From Pseudomonas maumuensis (GTDB lineage: Bacteria > Pseudomonadota > Gammaproteobacteria > Pseudomonadales > Pseudomonadaceae), in NCBI RefSeq assembly GCF_019139675.1, contig NZ_CP077077.1:4960001-5024000 (forward strand): a stretch of 64,000 nt of DNA, in the 5' to 3' direction. Shown piece by piece: positions 45,719 through 57,721 of the stretch. How positions within the stretch are numbered: the stretch's first letter is position 1; the number at the start of each line of letters is the position of its first letter. The position numbers and the translations under genes were made by a program. The notes beneath the pieces are model-generated. The model was given only the letters and a program-made list of their open reading frames with translations, was not told the origin of the DNA and made no database searches.

Positions 45719-47392
45719 ATGCTGGTGCACCTGTCCATCCACAACTACGCCATCGTCGAACACCTCGACCTCGAGATCGCCCGAGGCATGTCCGTCATCA
45801 CTGGTGAGACCGGGGCCGGCAAGTCGATCATGCTCGACGCCCTCGGCTTGGCCCTTGGCGATCGCGCCGACAGCGGCGTGGTGCGCCCGGGCACCGACAA
45901 GGCCGACATCCTCGCCACCTTCGACCTGGTCGACATCCCCGAGGCGCATGCCTGGCTCGCCGAACGCGACCTGGAAAGCGACGGCCCGTGCATCCTGCGC
46001 CGGGTGATCACCGCCGAGGGCCGAAGCCGCGGCTACATCAATGGCACCCCCTGCCCGCTGGGCGATCTCAAGGCCCTGGGCGAGCTACTGATCGACATCC
46101 ACAGCCAGCACGAACACCAGTCGCTACTGAAAACCGACACCCACCGCCGCCTGGTGGACGAGTACGCCGGCGCCACCGACCTGGCCCGCCAGGTCCAGCT
46201 GGCCGCCAAGCGCTGGAACCAGACGCGCCAGGAGCTGGAGCGCCTGAGTAGCTCCGGCGACGAGCAACGGGCACGCCACCAGCTGCTCAGCTACCAGCTG
46301 GAAGAGCTGGACAACCTGGGCCTTGGCGAGAACGAGCTGGAACAGCTGGAGCAGGAGCACAAGAACCTGACCAACGCCGAGGCACTATTCGGCATCTGCC
46401 GCCAGGTCATCGACCAGTGCAGCGAAAGCGACTCGGGCAACGTACTGAGCGCCCTGACAGTCAGCCTCAACCGGCTCACCGCGGTCGTCAACGGCCCCAA
46501 GGCACTGGGCGAGGCGGTCAACCTCATCGCCAGTGCGCAGATCCAGGTGGAGGAAGCCGTCGGCGAGCTCAACCGCTTCCTCGACAACTTCGACGCCGAC
46601 CCGATGCGCCTGCAGGCCCTGGAAGAGCGCCTGGACACCATCTATACCCTTGCCCGTAAGCACCGCATGCACCCTACCGAGCTGCCGAACCTGCAACAGC
46701 GCCTGATGGAGGAGCTGGAAGGCCTGAACGCCAGCGACGAATCGATCGAGCGACTGGGCGAGGAGCTGGCGGCCTTCGCCCAGCACTATAAAGAGAAGGC
46801 CATCGAGCTCAGCACCCTGCGCCAGCAGGCGGCCAAACAGCTGGCCACCGCCGTGGAGCAGGAAATCCAGCGCCTGGGCATGCCCGGCGGGCGTTTCTGT
46901 ATCGAACTCACCCCCTTCGAAAGCACAGACCTCTCCCCCCACGGCCTGGAGCAGATCGAGCTACTGGTCAGTGCCAACCCCGGCCAGCCGCTCAAGGGCC
47001 TGGCCAAGGTCGCCTCGGGCGGTGAGCTGTCGCGCATCAGCCTGGCGATCCAGGTGATCACCGCACAGACTTCACGTATTCCGACACTGGTATTCGACGA
47101 AGTGGACGTGGGGATCGGCGGCCCGACGGCAGAAATCGTCGGCCAACTGCTCCGCCGCCTCGGCGAGCGCGGCCAGGTGCTGACCGTGACTCATCTGCCA
47201 CAGGTAGCCGCCCAGGGGCATCACCACCTGTTCGTACACAAGGTGCGCAACAGCGACACTACACACACCGCCGTGGCCAGCCTGGGCAAGCGCGAGCGGG
47301 TCGAGGAAGTGGCGCGGATGCTGGGCGGCATCGACCTCACCAAGGAGTCGCTGGCCCATGCGCGCAAGATGGTGGTGACCAGCAAGAGCTGA
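45719..47392 (+). CDS. recN: DNA repair protein RecN
   Basis: SMC-like ATPase acting in double-strand-break repair. 557 residues: Walker A TGETGAGKSIMLDALG near residue 30, two long coiled-coil arms (~150-350), ABC signature ASGGELSRISLAIQ and Walker B TLVFDEVDVGIGG in the C-terminal half. Start MLVHLSIHNYAIVEHLDL. The upstream SOS box means induction by DNA damage, as in E. coli. Divergent from grpE. Confidence 0.97.
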   Translation: MLVHLSIHNYAIVEHLDLEIARGMSVITGETGAGKSIMLDALGLALGDRADSGVVRPGTDKADILATFDLVDIPEAHAWLAERDLESDGPCILRRVITAEGRSRGYINGTPCPLGDLKALGELLIDIHSQHEHQSLLKTDTHRRLVDEYAGATDLARQVQLAAKRWNQTRQELERLSSSGDEQRARHQLLSYQLEELDNLGLGENELEQLEQEHKNLTNAEALFGICRQVIDQCSESDSGNVLSALTVSLNRLTAVVNGPKALGEAVNLIASAQIQVEEAVGELNRFLDNFDADPMRLQALEERLDTIYTLARKHRMHPTELPNLQQRLMEELEGLNASDESIERLGEELAAFAQHYKEKAIELSTLRQQAAKQLATAVEQEIQRLGMPGGRFCIELTPFESTDLSPHGLEQIELLVSANPGQPLKGLAKVASGGELSRISLAIQVITAQTSRIPTLVFDEVDVGIGGPTAEIVGQLLRRLGERGQVLTVTHLPQVAAQGHHHLFVHKVRNSDTTHTAVASLGKRERVEEVARMLGGIDLTKESLAHARKMVVTSKS

Positions 47393-47423
47393 GCGACCGA
47401 AGCGAGCCCAGGCCAGAAAACAC

Positions 47424-47447
47424 AAAGGCGACCCGAAGGTCGCCTTT
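47424..47447. terminator. Bidirectional terminator between recN and fur
   Basis: Stem AAAGGCGACC / GGTCGCCTTT with loop CGAA between the convergent genes; A and T tracts on both sides make it usable from either direction. Confidence 0.9.
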
Positions 47448-47469
47448 GTCGTCAATAACGATTAAATCG

Positions 47470-47874
47470 TTACTTCTTTTTACGCACATAGAGGACCAGA
47501 TTGTGGTCCACCAGCTCGAAGCCATGCTCCGCCACGATCTCTTTCTGGCGCTTCTCGATTTCGGCATCGAAGAATTCAATGACTTCACCGCTGTCCACGT
47601 TGACCATGTGATCGTGGTGCTTGCCATCCGCCAGCTCGAACACCGCGTGGCCGCCATCAAAGTTGTGGCGCTCCACCAGGCCCGCCGCTTCGAATTGGGT
47701 CAGTACGCGGTACACGGTCGCCAGACCGACATCCTCGCCAGCTTCCATCAGCGCCTTGTACACATCCTCGGCACTCATGTGACGCTGCTCGGCGGAGTCG
47801 AGCATCTGAAGAATCTTTACTCGAGGCAGGGTTACCTTGAGGCCCGCTTTGCGCAATTCGCTATTTTCAACCAT
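47470..47874 (-). CDS. fur: Ferric uptake regulator Fur
   Basis: Fe(II)-dependent repressor of iron acquisition. 134 residues from MVENSELRKAGLKVTLPRVKIL; winged helix (~1-85) then the metal-binding/dimerisation domain with HHDHMVNVDSGEVIEFFD and ending in YVRKKK. The CxxC structural motif of E. coli Fur is absent, as is normal for Pseudomonas Fur. A longer in-frame extension into bamE's promoter is rejected. Divergent from bamE (omlA), the conserved omlA-fur arrangement. Confidence 0.97.
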   Translation of the reverse strand: MVENSELRKAGLKVTLPRVKILQMLDSAEQRHMSAEDVYKALMEAGEDVGLATVYRVLTQFEAAGLVERHNFDGGHAVFELADGKHHDHMVNVDSGEVIEFFDAEIEKRQKEIVAEHGFELVDHNLVLYVRKKK

Positions 47875-47971
47875 GGTCAGCTTTCTCGCCGATGCTGCTT
47901 CGCAGCTTCTCTTAATACGGGTATGATCGGGGTTTACGTTGTCCAGCCAAGATAGTGGAAGTCGCCCACCG

Positions 47972-48490
47972 ATGCAAAACACCAAGCTCTTGCTAACCAG
48001 CCTCACCCTCGTGGGACTGCTCGCACTCGCCGGTTGCTCGTTTCCCGGGGTTTACAAAATCGACATCCAGCAGGGCAATGTCGTCACGCAGGACATGATA
48101 GACCAATTGCGTCCGGGAATGACCCGCCGACAAGTAAGGTTTATCATGGGCAACCCGCTGCTGCAGGACACTTTCCATACCAATCGCTGGGATTATCTCT
48201 ACAGCCTGCAGCCTGGCGGCGGCCAGCGCCAGCAAGAGCGCATGAGCATTTTCTTCAACGAGAACGACCAGTTGGTCAACCTTTCCGGCGACTTCATGCC
48301 AGGCGTCAGCCGCGACCAGGAAATCCTCGGCGGCAGCGGCGACACCACGGTCAACCCAGACCAGCAGCCGAGCCAACCCGAGAAGCCAGCCAAGCCAGGC
48401 TCGCTGGAAGACTCGCTGCAAAAAGAAATCGACAACGTCGAGACCACCCCGGTACCGACACCAGCACCGCTGGAAACTTCGCCGCAGTAA
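47972..48490 (+). CDS. bamE: Outer-membrane assembly lipoprotein BamE (OmlA)
   Basis: Small lipoprotein of the BAM complex that inserts outer-membrane proteins. 172 residues: lipoprotein signal [22 protein letters not shown] with acylated C22, then the SmpA/OmlA domain ([32 protein letters not shown]...WDYLY), and a long Pro/Glu-rich tail absent from E. coli BamE. TATGAT at 47922-47927 is a likely -10. Divergent from fur; followed by a strong terminator. Confidence 0.95.
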   Translation: MQNTKLLLTSLTLVGLLALAGCSFPGVYKIDIQQGNVVTQDMIDQLRPGMTRRQVRFIMGNPLLQDTFHTNRWDYLYSLQPGGGQRQQERMSIFFNENDQLVNLSGDFMPGVSRDQEILGGSGDTTVNPDQQPSQPEKPAKPGSLEDSLQKEIDNVETTPVPTPAPLETSPQ

Positions 48491-48503
48491 ATGCGCCGAC
48501 ACT

Positions 48504-48532
48504 AAAAAGCCCGGACAGGATCCGGGCTTTTT
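48504..48532. terminator. Terminator between bamE and ratA
   Basis: AAAAAGCCCGGA / TCCGGGCTTTTT stem with a 5-base loop; works for both convergent genes. Confidence 0.92.
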
Positions 48533-48578
48533 ATTGCCTGCATGAATGGCGGGGTTTACTCACCCGCCACTTGCACCC

Positions 48579-49013
48579 TCAACCATTGAGCTGCTTGGCC
48601 CGCTGGCAGAAGGCATCGACCATCGTGTTGGCCGCCTGGTTGAACAGTGGCCCCAAGGTGGCCCGCACCAGGGCACCGGCGTAGTCGAACGAAAGGTCGA
48701 GGCTGATCTTGCAGGCCTTTTCTCCCAGCGGCTTGAACACCCAAAGCCCATGCAACTGGGTGAACGGCCCCTCTTCCAGATTCATCTCGATCGACTGCCC
48801 CGGCACCAGCACATTGCGCGTGATGAACTGCTGGCTCATGCCACCCTTGGCCACTTCCAGCCTGGCCCGCATGTGCGTGTCACTGGTCTCGAGCACCGTG
48901 GACGCCGAGCACCAGGGCAGGAACTCCGGGTAGCTCGCCACATCGTTGACCAGGTCGTAGAGCGCCTGGGCAGGGTACGGCAGCAGAGCGGAGCGTTGAA
49001 TATGGGTAGTCAT
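48579..49013 (-). CDS. ratA: RatA/Coq10 (START-fold) protein
   Basis: 144-residue polyketide cyclase/START-like protein: MTTHIQRSALLPYPAQALYDLVNDVASYPEFLPWCSAS at the N-terminus, then GMSQQFITRNVLVPGQSIEMNLEEGPF and VFKPLGEKACKISLDLSFDY. In E. coli the RatA homologue was reported to bind 50S subunits; in other bacteria and mitochondria the fold binds ubiquinone (Coq10). Which role applies here is unsettled. Divergent from smpB, a conserved neighbour pair. Confidence 0.9.
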   Translation of the reverse strand: MTTHIQRSALLPYPAQALYDLVNDVASYPEFLPWCSASTVLETSDTHMRARLEVAKGGMSQQFITRNVLVPGQSIEMNLEEGPFTQLHGLWVFKPLGEKACKISLDLSFDYAGALVRATLGPLFNQAANTMVDAFCQRAKQLNG

Positions 49014-49159
49014 CCAGGCGTCACTTCCAAACTGGGCGGCAGCGCTTGTCAGCGCCTTGAAAACGGCTCTGCGCGGCAGAGCGTGGGTTGCATTGTCCGG
49101 GATTCACACAACAGGCTCAAGCGCAGCTAAACCCCGTAGCCGAGGACGCGGCGACTGCC

Positions 49160-49165
49160 TATAAT
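49160..49165 (+). promoter_or_regulatory. -10 box of smpB giving a very short leader
   Basis: Perfect TATAAT only 9 bases before the smpB ATG; transcription would begin about 3 bases before the start codon. No -35 or Shine-Dalgarno is evident. Confidence 0.5.
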
Positions 49166-49174
49166 GCCGCCCCT

Positions 49175-49657
49175 ATGGCTAAACAAAAGAAGCATCCGAC
49201 CGGGACCATCGCGCAGAACAAGAAAGCGCGACACGATTACTTCATCGAACACAAGTTCGAGGCCGGGCTGGTCCTGTCCGGTTGGGAAGTAAAAAGCCTG
49301 CGGGCCGGCAAGGCGCACCTGACCGACAGCTACGTGCTGCTCAAGGATGGCGAAGCCTGGCTGTTCGGCAGCCACATCACCCCGCTGAACACCGCCAGCA
49401 CCCACGTCATTGCCGACCCCATCCGCACCCGCAAGCTGCTGCTGAACAAGCGCGAGCTCGAGCGCCTGGAAGCGGCCGTGGCGCAGAAGGGCTACACCTG
49501 CGTGGCGATGTCGCTGTACTGGAGCAAGCACCTGATCAAGTGCGAGATCGCACTCGGCAAGGGCAAGAAAGAGTTCGACAAGCGCGATACCGTGCGCGAG
49601 CGCGACTCCAACCGCGAGCTGCAGCGCACGATGCGCAACAAGGGCAAGGAAGAGTAA
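49175..49657 (+). CDS. smpB: SsrA-binding protein SmpB
   Basis: Binds tmRNA for trans-translation rescue of stalled ribosomes. 160 residues from [33 protein letters not shown]-barrel with [24 protein letters not shown] and basic C-terminal tail ([25 protein letters not shown]), which inserts in the mRNA channel. Possible starts further upstream extend into promoter sequence and are rejected. The -10 box nearly touches the ATG, suggesting near-leaderless translation. Confidence 0.96.
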   Translation: MAKQKKHPTGTIAQNKKARHDYFIEHKFEAGLVLSGWEVKSLRAGKAHLTDSYVLLKDGEAWLFGSHITPLNTASTHVIADPIRTRKLLLNKRELERLEAAVAQKGYTCVAMSLYWSKHLIKCEIALGKGKKEFDKRDTVRERDSNRELQRTMRNKGKEE

Positions 49658-49682
49658 GCAGCCCTTCGCATTGCGGCCTGCC

Positions 49683-49740
49683 TCGCGGATGAATCCGCTC
49701 CTACAAGTTTCACCCCCTGTAGGAGCGGATTCATCCGCGA
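49683..49740. repeat. REP-type palindrome, GGATGAATCCGCTCCTAC class
   Basis: Arms TCGCGGATGAATCCGCTCC and GGAGCGGATTCATCCGCGA, extended by TACA/TGTA, around an AGTTTCACCCCC loop, between the convergent smpB and lldR genes. Second copy at 62310-62379. Confidence 0.88.
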
Positions 49741-49753
49741 TAAGCCACGATGC

Positions 49754-50521
49754 TCAGCGCCCGCTGCGCCGCTCCGCCCGCGCCACCCGCTGCGCTTCCT
49801 GCTGCGCCTCCTGCAGCACTTCCTGCACATACAGAATGTGCCGGCTGGACACCTCCCGCGCGTCCTCAGCACGCCCCTCGACAATCGCCAGATACAACTC
49901 GCGATGCTGGCTGATCAGCATGTCGCGGGTCTCCGTGCGTTGCTGGTACATGCCGCCAATGTTGGTCACCACATTGCGCTTGAGCAGGTCGAACAACCCG
50001 CGAATGGTGTGCAACAACACGGCATTGTGACTGGCCTCGGCAATGGCCAGATGGAAGCGCGCATCCGCCGCCCCCTCCTCTGCCCGGTCCACTTCACCGA
50101 CACGGTTGTAGCAGTCCTGCAACGCATCGAAGGCAGTCTTGAGCCGCTCGCGATCCGGCTCGGTGGCGCGCTGCGCCGCGTAGTAGGCACAGGACGCCTC
50201 CAACGTGTGGCGAAACTCCAGCAGGTCACGCTGCGCCTCAGGACTGGATTCGAGCAGCTTCAGCAAGGGGTCGCTGAAGGTCGAGCCCAATGACTCGGCC
50301 ACATAGTTGCCACCGCCCTGACGACTGACCAACAACCCTTTGGCCACCAGCTTCTGGATCGCCTCGCGCAACGACGGCCGCGACACGCCGAACTGCTCGG
50401 CCAGGGCGCGCTCGGCCGGCAGGCGCTGACCCGAGGTGAGGGTGCCTTCGAGAATCATCCCTTCCAACCGATCGACGATGTCGTCGGACAGGCGCCGCTG
50501 GCGGACCTGATCAAAAACCAT
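49754..50521 (-). CDS. lldR: GntR/FCD-family lactate regulator LldR
   Basis: Repressor of lactate utilisation, released by lactate. 255 residues: N-terminal winged helix (RLSDDIVDRLEGMILEGTLTSGQRLPAERALAEQFGVSRPSLREAI) and C-terminal all-helical FCD ligand domain with the metal-binding histidines spread through ARFHLAIAEASHN and HREL. Start ATG at 50521, 8 bases behind GGAG; a GTG one codon upstream is possible. Divergent from lldP; the AATTGGT-N3-ACCAATT operator lies in between. Confidence 0.93.
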   Translation of the reverse strand: MVFDQVRQRRLSDDIVDRLEGMILEGTLTSGQRLPAERALAEQFGVSRPSLREAIQKLVAKGLLVSRQGGGNYVAESLGSTFSDPLLKLLESSPEAQRDLLEFRHTLEASCAYYAAQRATEPDRERLKTAFDALQDCYNRVGEVDRAEEGAADARFHLAIAEASHNAVLLHTIRGLFDLLKRNVVTNIGGMYQQRTETRDMLISQHRELYLAIVEGRAEDAREVSSRHILYVQEVLQEAQQEAQRVARAERRSGR

Positions 50522-50718
50522 CACATGCTCTCCACGAACCCCGGGGATGCGAATCCGGGGGCGCCTATTCTGCGCCTATCCGGCTTGCGCCGACACCCGT
50601 CAGGCGGCGTTTTTCCCAGCCAATCAGATGCCCGCTCATCGGCATCCGACCAAAGTTTCCCACAGGACAAATTGACACACCCTGCGTGGCGCTCTTAACC
50701 TAGCGACCAGCCATTGTA

Positions 50719-50735
50719 AATTGGTCTTACCAATT
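50719..50735. promoter_or_regulatory. LldR operator
   Basis: Perfect palindrome AATTGGT-CTT-ACCAATT of the PdhR/LldR (GntR-FCD) type, 47 bases before the lldP ATG. A possible promoter TTGTAA-N17-TCCAAT (50714-50742) encloses it, so bound LldR would block polymerase. Confidence 0.88.
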
Positions 50736-50757
50736 ATCCAATGCCAGTGCCTTGACC

Positions 50758-50765
50758 AACAACAA
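50758..50765 (+). promoter_or_regulatory. Crc/Hfq target motif at the lldP ribosome-binding region
   Basis: AACAACAA matches AANAANAA at all fixed positions and lies 16 bases before the lldP ATG, just before the TTAGGGG Shine-Dalgarno region. This is the standard place for Crc/Hfq translational repression. Confidence 0.65.
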
Positions 50766-50781
50766 TTAGGGGCCACCCCAT

Positions 50782-52452
50782 ATGCAAACCTGGCAACAAC
50801 TCTATACCCCGCTTGGTAGCCTTGGCCTGTCCGCGCTGGCGGCGGTCATCCCAATCGTGTTCTTCTTCCTCGCCCTCGCCGTGTTCCGCCTCAAGGGCCA
50901 CGTCGCCGGCAGCATCACCCTGGCACTGTCGATCCTGGTGGCGATCTTCGCCTTCCAGATGCCTGTCGACATGGCGCTGGCCGCTGCGGGCTATGGCTTC
51001 CTCTACGGCCTGTGGCCGATTGCCTGGATCATCGTCGCCGCGGTGTTCCTCTACAAACTCACGGTCAAGAGTGGCCAGTTCGAAGTCATCCGCAGCTCGG
51101 TACTGTCGATCACCGACGACCAGCGCCTGCAGGTGCTGCTGATCGGCTTCTGCTTCGGCGCCTTCCTCGAAGGCGCGGCCGGCTTCGGCGCCCCGGTGGC
51201 GATCACCGCCGCGCTGCTGGTGGGCCTGGGCTTCAACCCACTGTACGCCGCCGGCCTGTGCCTGATCGCCAACACCGCCCCGGTGGCCTTCGGCGCCCTG
51301 GGCATCCCGATCATCGTCGCCGGCCAGGTGACTGGTATCGACGCCTTCCACATCGGCGCCATGACCGGTCGCCAGCTGCCGCTGCTGTCGCTGTTCGTGC
51401 CGTTCTGGCTGGTGTTCATGATGGACGGCGTGCGCGGCGTGAAAGAGACCTGGCCTGCCGCCCTGGTGGCCGGCCTGAGCTTCGCCGTCACCCAGTACTT
51501 CACCTCCAACTTCATCGGCCCGGAGCTGCCCGACATCACCTCGGCCCTGGCCAGCCTGATCGCCCTGACCCTGTTCCTCAAGGTCTGGCAGCCCAAGCGC
51601 GCGTTCGCCGAGGCCAAGGGCAGTGTCGGCGCCGCCGTCGTGCAGTCGAGCGGCAGCCAACCGAGCCCGTACAGCTTTGGCGAGATCTTCAAGGCCTGGT
51701 CGCCCTTCCTGATCCTCACCGTGCTGGTGACCATCTGGACCCTGAAACCGTTCAAGGCGGCCTTCGCCCCGGGCGGCGCGATGTACAACTTCGTGTTCAA
51801 CTTCGCCATCCCGCACCTCGACCAGCTGGTGGTCAAGACCGCACCGATCGTCACAGCGCCCACCGCCATGCCGGCGGTGTTCAAGCTCGACCCGATCTCC
51901 GCCACCGGCACCGCGATCTTCCTCTCGGCACTGATCTCGATGTGGGTGCTGAAGATCAACTTCAAAACTGGTCTGACCACTTTCAAAGAGACCTTCTGGG
52001 AACTGCGCTGGCCGATCCTGTCGATCGGCATGGTGCTGGCCTTCGCCTTCGTCACCAACTACTCGGGCATGTCCTCGACCATGGCCCTGGTGCTGGCCGG
52101 CACCGGCGCGGCGTTCCCGTTCTTCTCGCCGTTCCTCGGCTGGCTGGGCGTGTTCCTGACCGGCTCGGACACCTCGTCCAACGCCCTGTTCAGCTCGCTG
52201 CAGGCCACCACCGCGCACCAGATCGGCGTCAGCGACACCCTGCTGGTGGCGGCCAACACCAGCGGCGGCGTGACCGGCAAGATGATCTCGCCGCAGTCGA
52301 TCGCCGTGGCCTGCGCGGCCACCGGCCTGGTCGGCAAGGAATCCGACCTGTTCCGCTTCACCGTCAAGCACAGCCTGTTCTTCGCCACCATCGTCGGCCT
52401 GATCACTCTGGTCCAGGCCTACTGGCTCACTGGCATGCTGGTTCATCACTAA
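50782..52452 (+). CDS. lldP: L-lactate permease LldP
   Basis: Inner-membrane symporter for L- and D-lactate and glycolate. 556 residues with about 12-14 membrane helices and the family motifs [27 protein letters not shown] and [39 protein letters not shown]. First gene of lldP-lldD-lldE under LldR. The leader combines an LldR operator with a Crc/Hfq motif, so both lactate and preferred carbon sources should control it. Confidence 0.96.
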   Translation: MQTWQQLYTPLGSLGLSALAAVIPIVFFFLALAVFRLKGHVAGSITLALSILVAIFAFQMPVDMALAAAGYGFLYGLWPIAWIIVAAVFLYKLTVKSGQFEVIRSSVLSITDDQRLQVLLIGFCFGAFLEGAAGFGAPVAITAALLVGLGFNPLYAAGLCLIANTAPVAFGALGIPIIVAGQVTGIDAFHIGAMTGRQLPLLSLFVPFWLVFMMDGVRGVKETWPAALVAGLSFAVTQYFTSNFIGPELPDITSALASLIALTLFLKVWQPKRAFAEAKGSVGAAVVQSSGSQPSPYSFGEIFKAWSPFLILTVLVTIWTLKPFKAAFAPGGAMYNFVFNFAIPHLDQLVVKTAPIVTAPTAMPAVFKLDPISATGTAIFLSALISMWVLKINFKTGLTTFKETFWELRWPILSIGMVLAFAFVTNYSGMSSTMALVLAGTGAAFPFFSPFLGWLGVFLTGSDTSSNALFSSLQATTAHQIGVSDTLLVAANTSGGVTGKMISPQSIAVACAATGLVGKESDLFRFTVKHSLFFATIVGLITLVQAYWLTGMLVHH

Positions 52453-52515
52453 AGTGACAGGGGCCGGGCGCCTTGACGCGCCCGGCACTCCCCACAAGCA
52501 ACGCTGCGAGAATCC

Positions 52516-53661
52516 ATGATCATTTCCGCCTCCACCGACTATCGCGCCGCGGCCCAACGCAAGCTGCCCCCCTTCCTGTTCCACTACGCCGACGGCGGCG
52601 CCTACGCCGAGCACACCCTGCGCCACAACGTCTCGGACCTGGCCGGCATCGCCTTGCGCCAGCGCGTACTGAAGAACATGTCCGAGCTGAGCCTGCAGAC
52701 AAAACTGTTCGACGAAACCTTGAGCATGCCCGTGGCCCTGGCCCCGGTCGGCCTCACCGGCATGTACGCCCGCCGTGGCGAAGTGCAGGCGGCACGCGCA
52801 GCGGCGGCACACGGCATCCCGTTCACGATGTCGACGGTATCGGTGTGCCCGATCGAGGAAGTGGCCCCGGCCATCGACCGGCCAATGTGGTTCCAGCTGT
52901 ATGTGCTCAAGGACCGCGGCTTCATGCGCAACGCCCTGGAGCGCGCCAAGGCCGCCGGAGTGAAGACCCTGGTGTTCACCGTCGACATGCCCGTGCCCGG
53001 CGCCCGCTACCGCGATGCCCACTCCGGCATGAGCGGCGCCAACGGCCCGCTACGCCGCGTGCTGCAAGCCATGACCCACCCACAATGGGCCTGGGACGTC
53101 GGCGTGATGGGCCGCCCGCACGACCTGGGCAATATCTCCGCCTACCGCGGCAACCCCACGGGCCTGGCCGACTACATCGGCTGGCTGGGCAACAACTTCG
53201 ACCCGTCCATCTCCTGGAAAGACCTGGAGTGGATCCGCGAATTCTGGAACGGCCCGATGATCATCAAGGGCATCCTCGACGCCGATGACGCCCGTGACGC
53301 GGTCAAGTTCGGCGCCGACGGCATCGTCGTCTCCAACCACGGCGGCCGCCAGCTCGATGGCGTGCTGTCCAGCGCCCGCGCCCTGCCGGCCATCGCCGAC
53401 GCGGTGAAGGGCGATATCAAGATCCTCGCCGACTCCGGCATCCGCAGCGGCCTCGATGTGGTGCGCATGATCGCCCTGGGCGCCGACAGCGTGCTGATCG
53501 GCCGCGCCTTCCTCTATGCCCTGGCCACCCATGGCGAAGCCGGGGTGAAGAACCTGCTGGAGCTGTTCGAGAAGGAGATGCGCGTGGCCATGGTGCTGAC
53601 CGGCGCCAAGTCCATCGGCGAGATCAGCAAAGACTCGCTGGTCCGCGAACTGGGCGCCTGA
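52516..53661 (+). CDS. lldD: L-lactate dehydrogenase (FMN, quinone-linked)
   Basis: Oxidises L-lactate to pyruvate, passing electrons to the respiratory quinone pool at the inner membrane. 381 residues, FMN alpha-hydroxyacid dehydrogenase barrel: YYADGG-like [33 protein letters not shown], and the active-site [10 protein letters not shown] with catalytic His at about 275, followed by [19 protein letters not shown]. Lies 63 bases after lldP in the same operon. Confidence 0.96.
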   Translation: MIISASTDYRAAAQRKLPPFLFHYADGGAYAEHTLRHNVSDLAGIALRQRVLKNMSELSLQTKLFDETLSMPVALAPVGLTGMYARRGEVQAARAAAAHGIPFTMSTVSVCPIEEVAPAIDRPMWFQLYVLKDRGFMRNALERAKAAGVKTLVFTVDMPVPGARYRDAHSGMSGANGPLRRVLQAMTHPQWAWDVGVMGRPHDLGNISAYRGNPTGLADYIGWLGNNFDPSISWKDLEWIREFWNGPMIIKGILDADDARDAVKFGADGIVVSNHGGRQLDGVLSSARALPAIADAVKGDIKILADSGIRSGLDVVRMIALGADSVLIGRAFLYALATHGEAGVKNLLELFEKEMRVAMVLTGAKSIGEISKDSLVRELGA

Positions 53662-53732
53662 GCGCGCCCGCCAACGCCTGAATACCCGGGGCACGCCGCG
53701 CGCCAGACGCCGCGGCCCCGCGAGGAGACTGC

Positions 53733-56543
<2,811 letters not shown>

Positions 56544-56558
56544 GGCCAGGGCTTTCTC

Positions 56559-56659
56559 GCACCGGCCTCTCGCCGGCAAGCCGGCTCCCACCCCGACCGC
56601 GCTAGCCCAAAGCAATGTGCCTTCCTGTGGGAGCCGGCTTGCCGGCGAGAGGCCGGTGC
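56559..56659. repeat. Long REP-type palindrome, GCCGGCAAGCCGGC class
   Basis: Two perfect 33-base arms: the left begins GCACCGGCCTCTCGCCGGCA and ends GCCGGCTCCCAC, the right is its reverse complement, around a 35-base centre. Located 15 bases after the lactate operon; second copy of the class at 17837-17913. Confidence 0.9.
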
Positions 56660-56799
56660 AGGCAAACAAGCCAGTTGCTCCCACAGGTATGGCGCATGCC
56701 GGCATGCGACTTCTGCACAAACCCCACGCACTCAAGTAAACTGGCGGCCTTTTCGCGCAGCCTCGGGCTGCCCCTGTCGATTTACCAAAGGTGCCCGCC

Positions 56800-57678
56800 A
56801 TGCCCTGGCTGCAAGTACGCCTGGCCATCAGCCCGGAACAAGCCGAAACCTACGAAGACGCCCTGCTTGAAGTGGGCGCCGTCTCGGTGACTTTCATGGA
56901 CGCCGAAGACCAGCCGATCTTCGAACCGGACCTCAACACCACTCCGCTGTGGTCGCACACGCACCTGCTGGCGCTGTTCGAGGCCGATGCCGAGCCCGAG
57001 CAGGTGTTCGCCCACCTGCGCCTGCTGACCGGCGCCGAGCTGCCCGAGTACCACGCCGAGGTGATCGAGGACCAGGACTGGGAACGCAGCTGGATGGACA
57101 ACTTCCAGCCGATGCGTTTTGGCCAGCGCCTGTGGATCGTGCCGAGCTGGCACGAAGCCCCGGAAAAGGACGCGGTCAACCTGCTGCTCGACCCGGGCCT
57201 GGCCTTTGGCACGGGTACCCACCCGACCACCGCGCTGTGCCTGGAATGGCTCGACGGCCAGCAGCTGCAAGGCACGCAAGTGCTCGACTTCGGCTGCGGC
57301 TCGGGCATCCTGGCCATTGCCGCGCTGCTGCTCGGTGCCCGCCACGCGGTCGGCACCGACATCGACGTGCAGGCTATCGAAGCCTCGCGTGACAACGCCC
57401 AGCGCAACGGCATTGCCGACGACACGTTCGACCTGTACCTGCCCGAGCAGATGCCGGCCATGCAGGCCGACGTGCTGGTCGCCAACATCCTGGCCGGCCC
57501 GCTGGTATCGCTGGCGCCGCAGCTGTCCGGCCTGGTGCGCCCCGGCGGCCTGCTGGCGCTGTCGGGCATCCTCGCCGAACAGGGCGAGGAAGTGGCCGCC
57601 GCCTATGCCGCCGACTTCGACCTGGACCCGATCGTCGTGCGCGACGGCTGGGTACGTATCAGTGGTCGCCGCCGCTAA
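56800..57678 (+). CDS. prmA: Ribosomal protein L11 methyltransferase
   Basis: Trimethylates ribosomal protein L11. 292 residues from [27 protein letters not shown] (N-terminal L11-recognition domain), linker, then a SAM-binding domain with [20 protein letters not shown] and the post-motif [18 protein letters not shown] lies before the ATG; an in-frame GTG three codons earlier overlaps it. Order prmA-DUF3426-dusB-fis is conserved in Pseudomonas. Confidence 0.96.
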   Translation: MPWLQVRLAISPEQAETYEDALLEVGAVSVTFMDAEDQPIFEPDLNTTPLWSHTHLLALFEADAEPEQVFAHLRLLTGAELPEYHAEVIEDQDWERSWMDNFQPMRFGQRLWIVPSWHEAPEKDAVNLLLDPGLAFGTGTHPTTALCLEWLDGQQLQGTQVLDFGCGSGILAIAALLLGARHAVGTDIDVQAIEASRDNAQRNGIADDTFDLYLPEQMPAMQADVLVANILAGPLVSLAPQLSGLVRPGGLLALSGILAEQGEEVAAAYAADFDLDPIVVRDGWVRISGRRR

Positions 57679-57721
57679 GCGCGCCTAGACTCATCTCCTG
57701 CACAGCTTCCCGGACAGCCGC

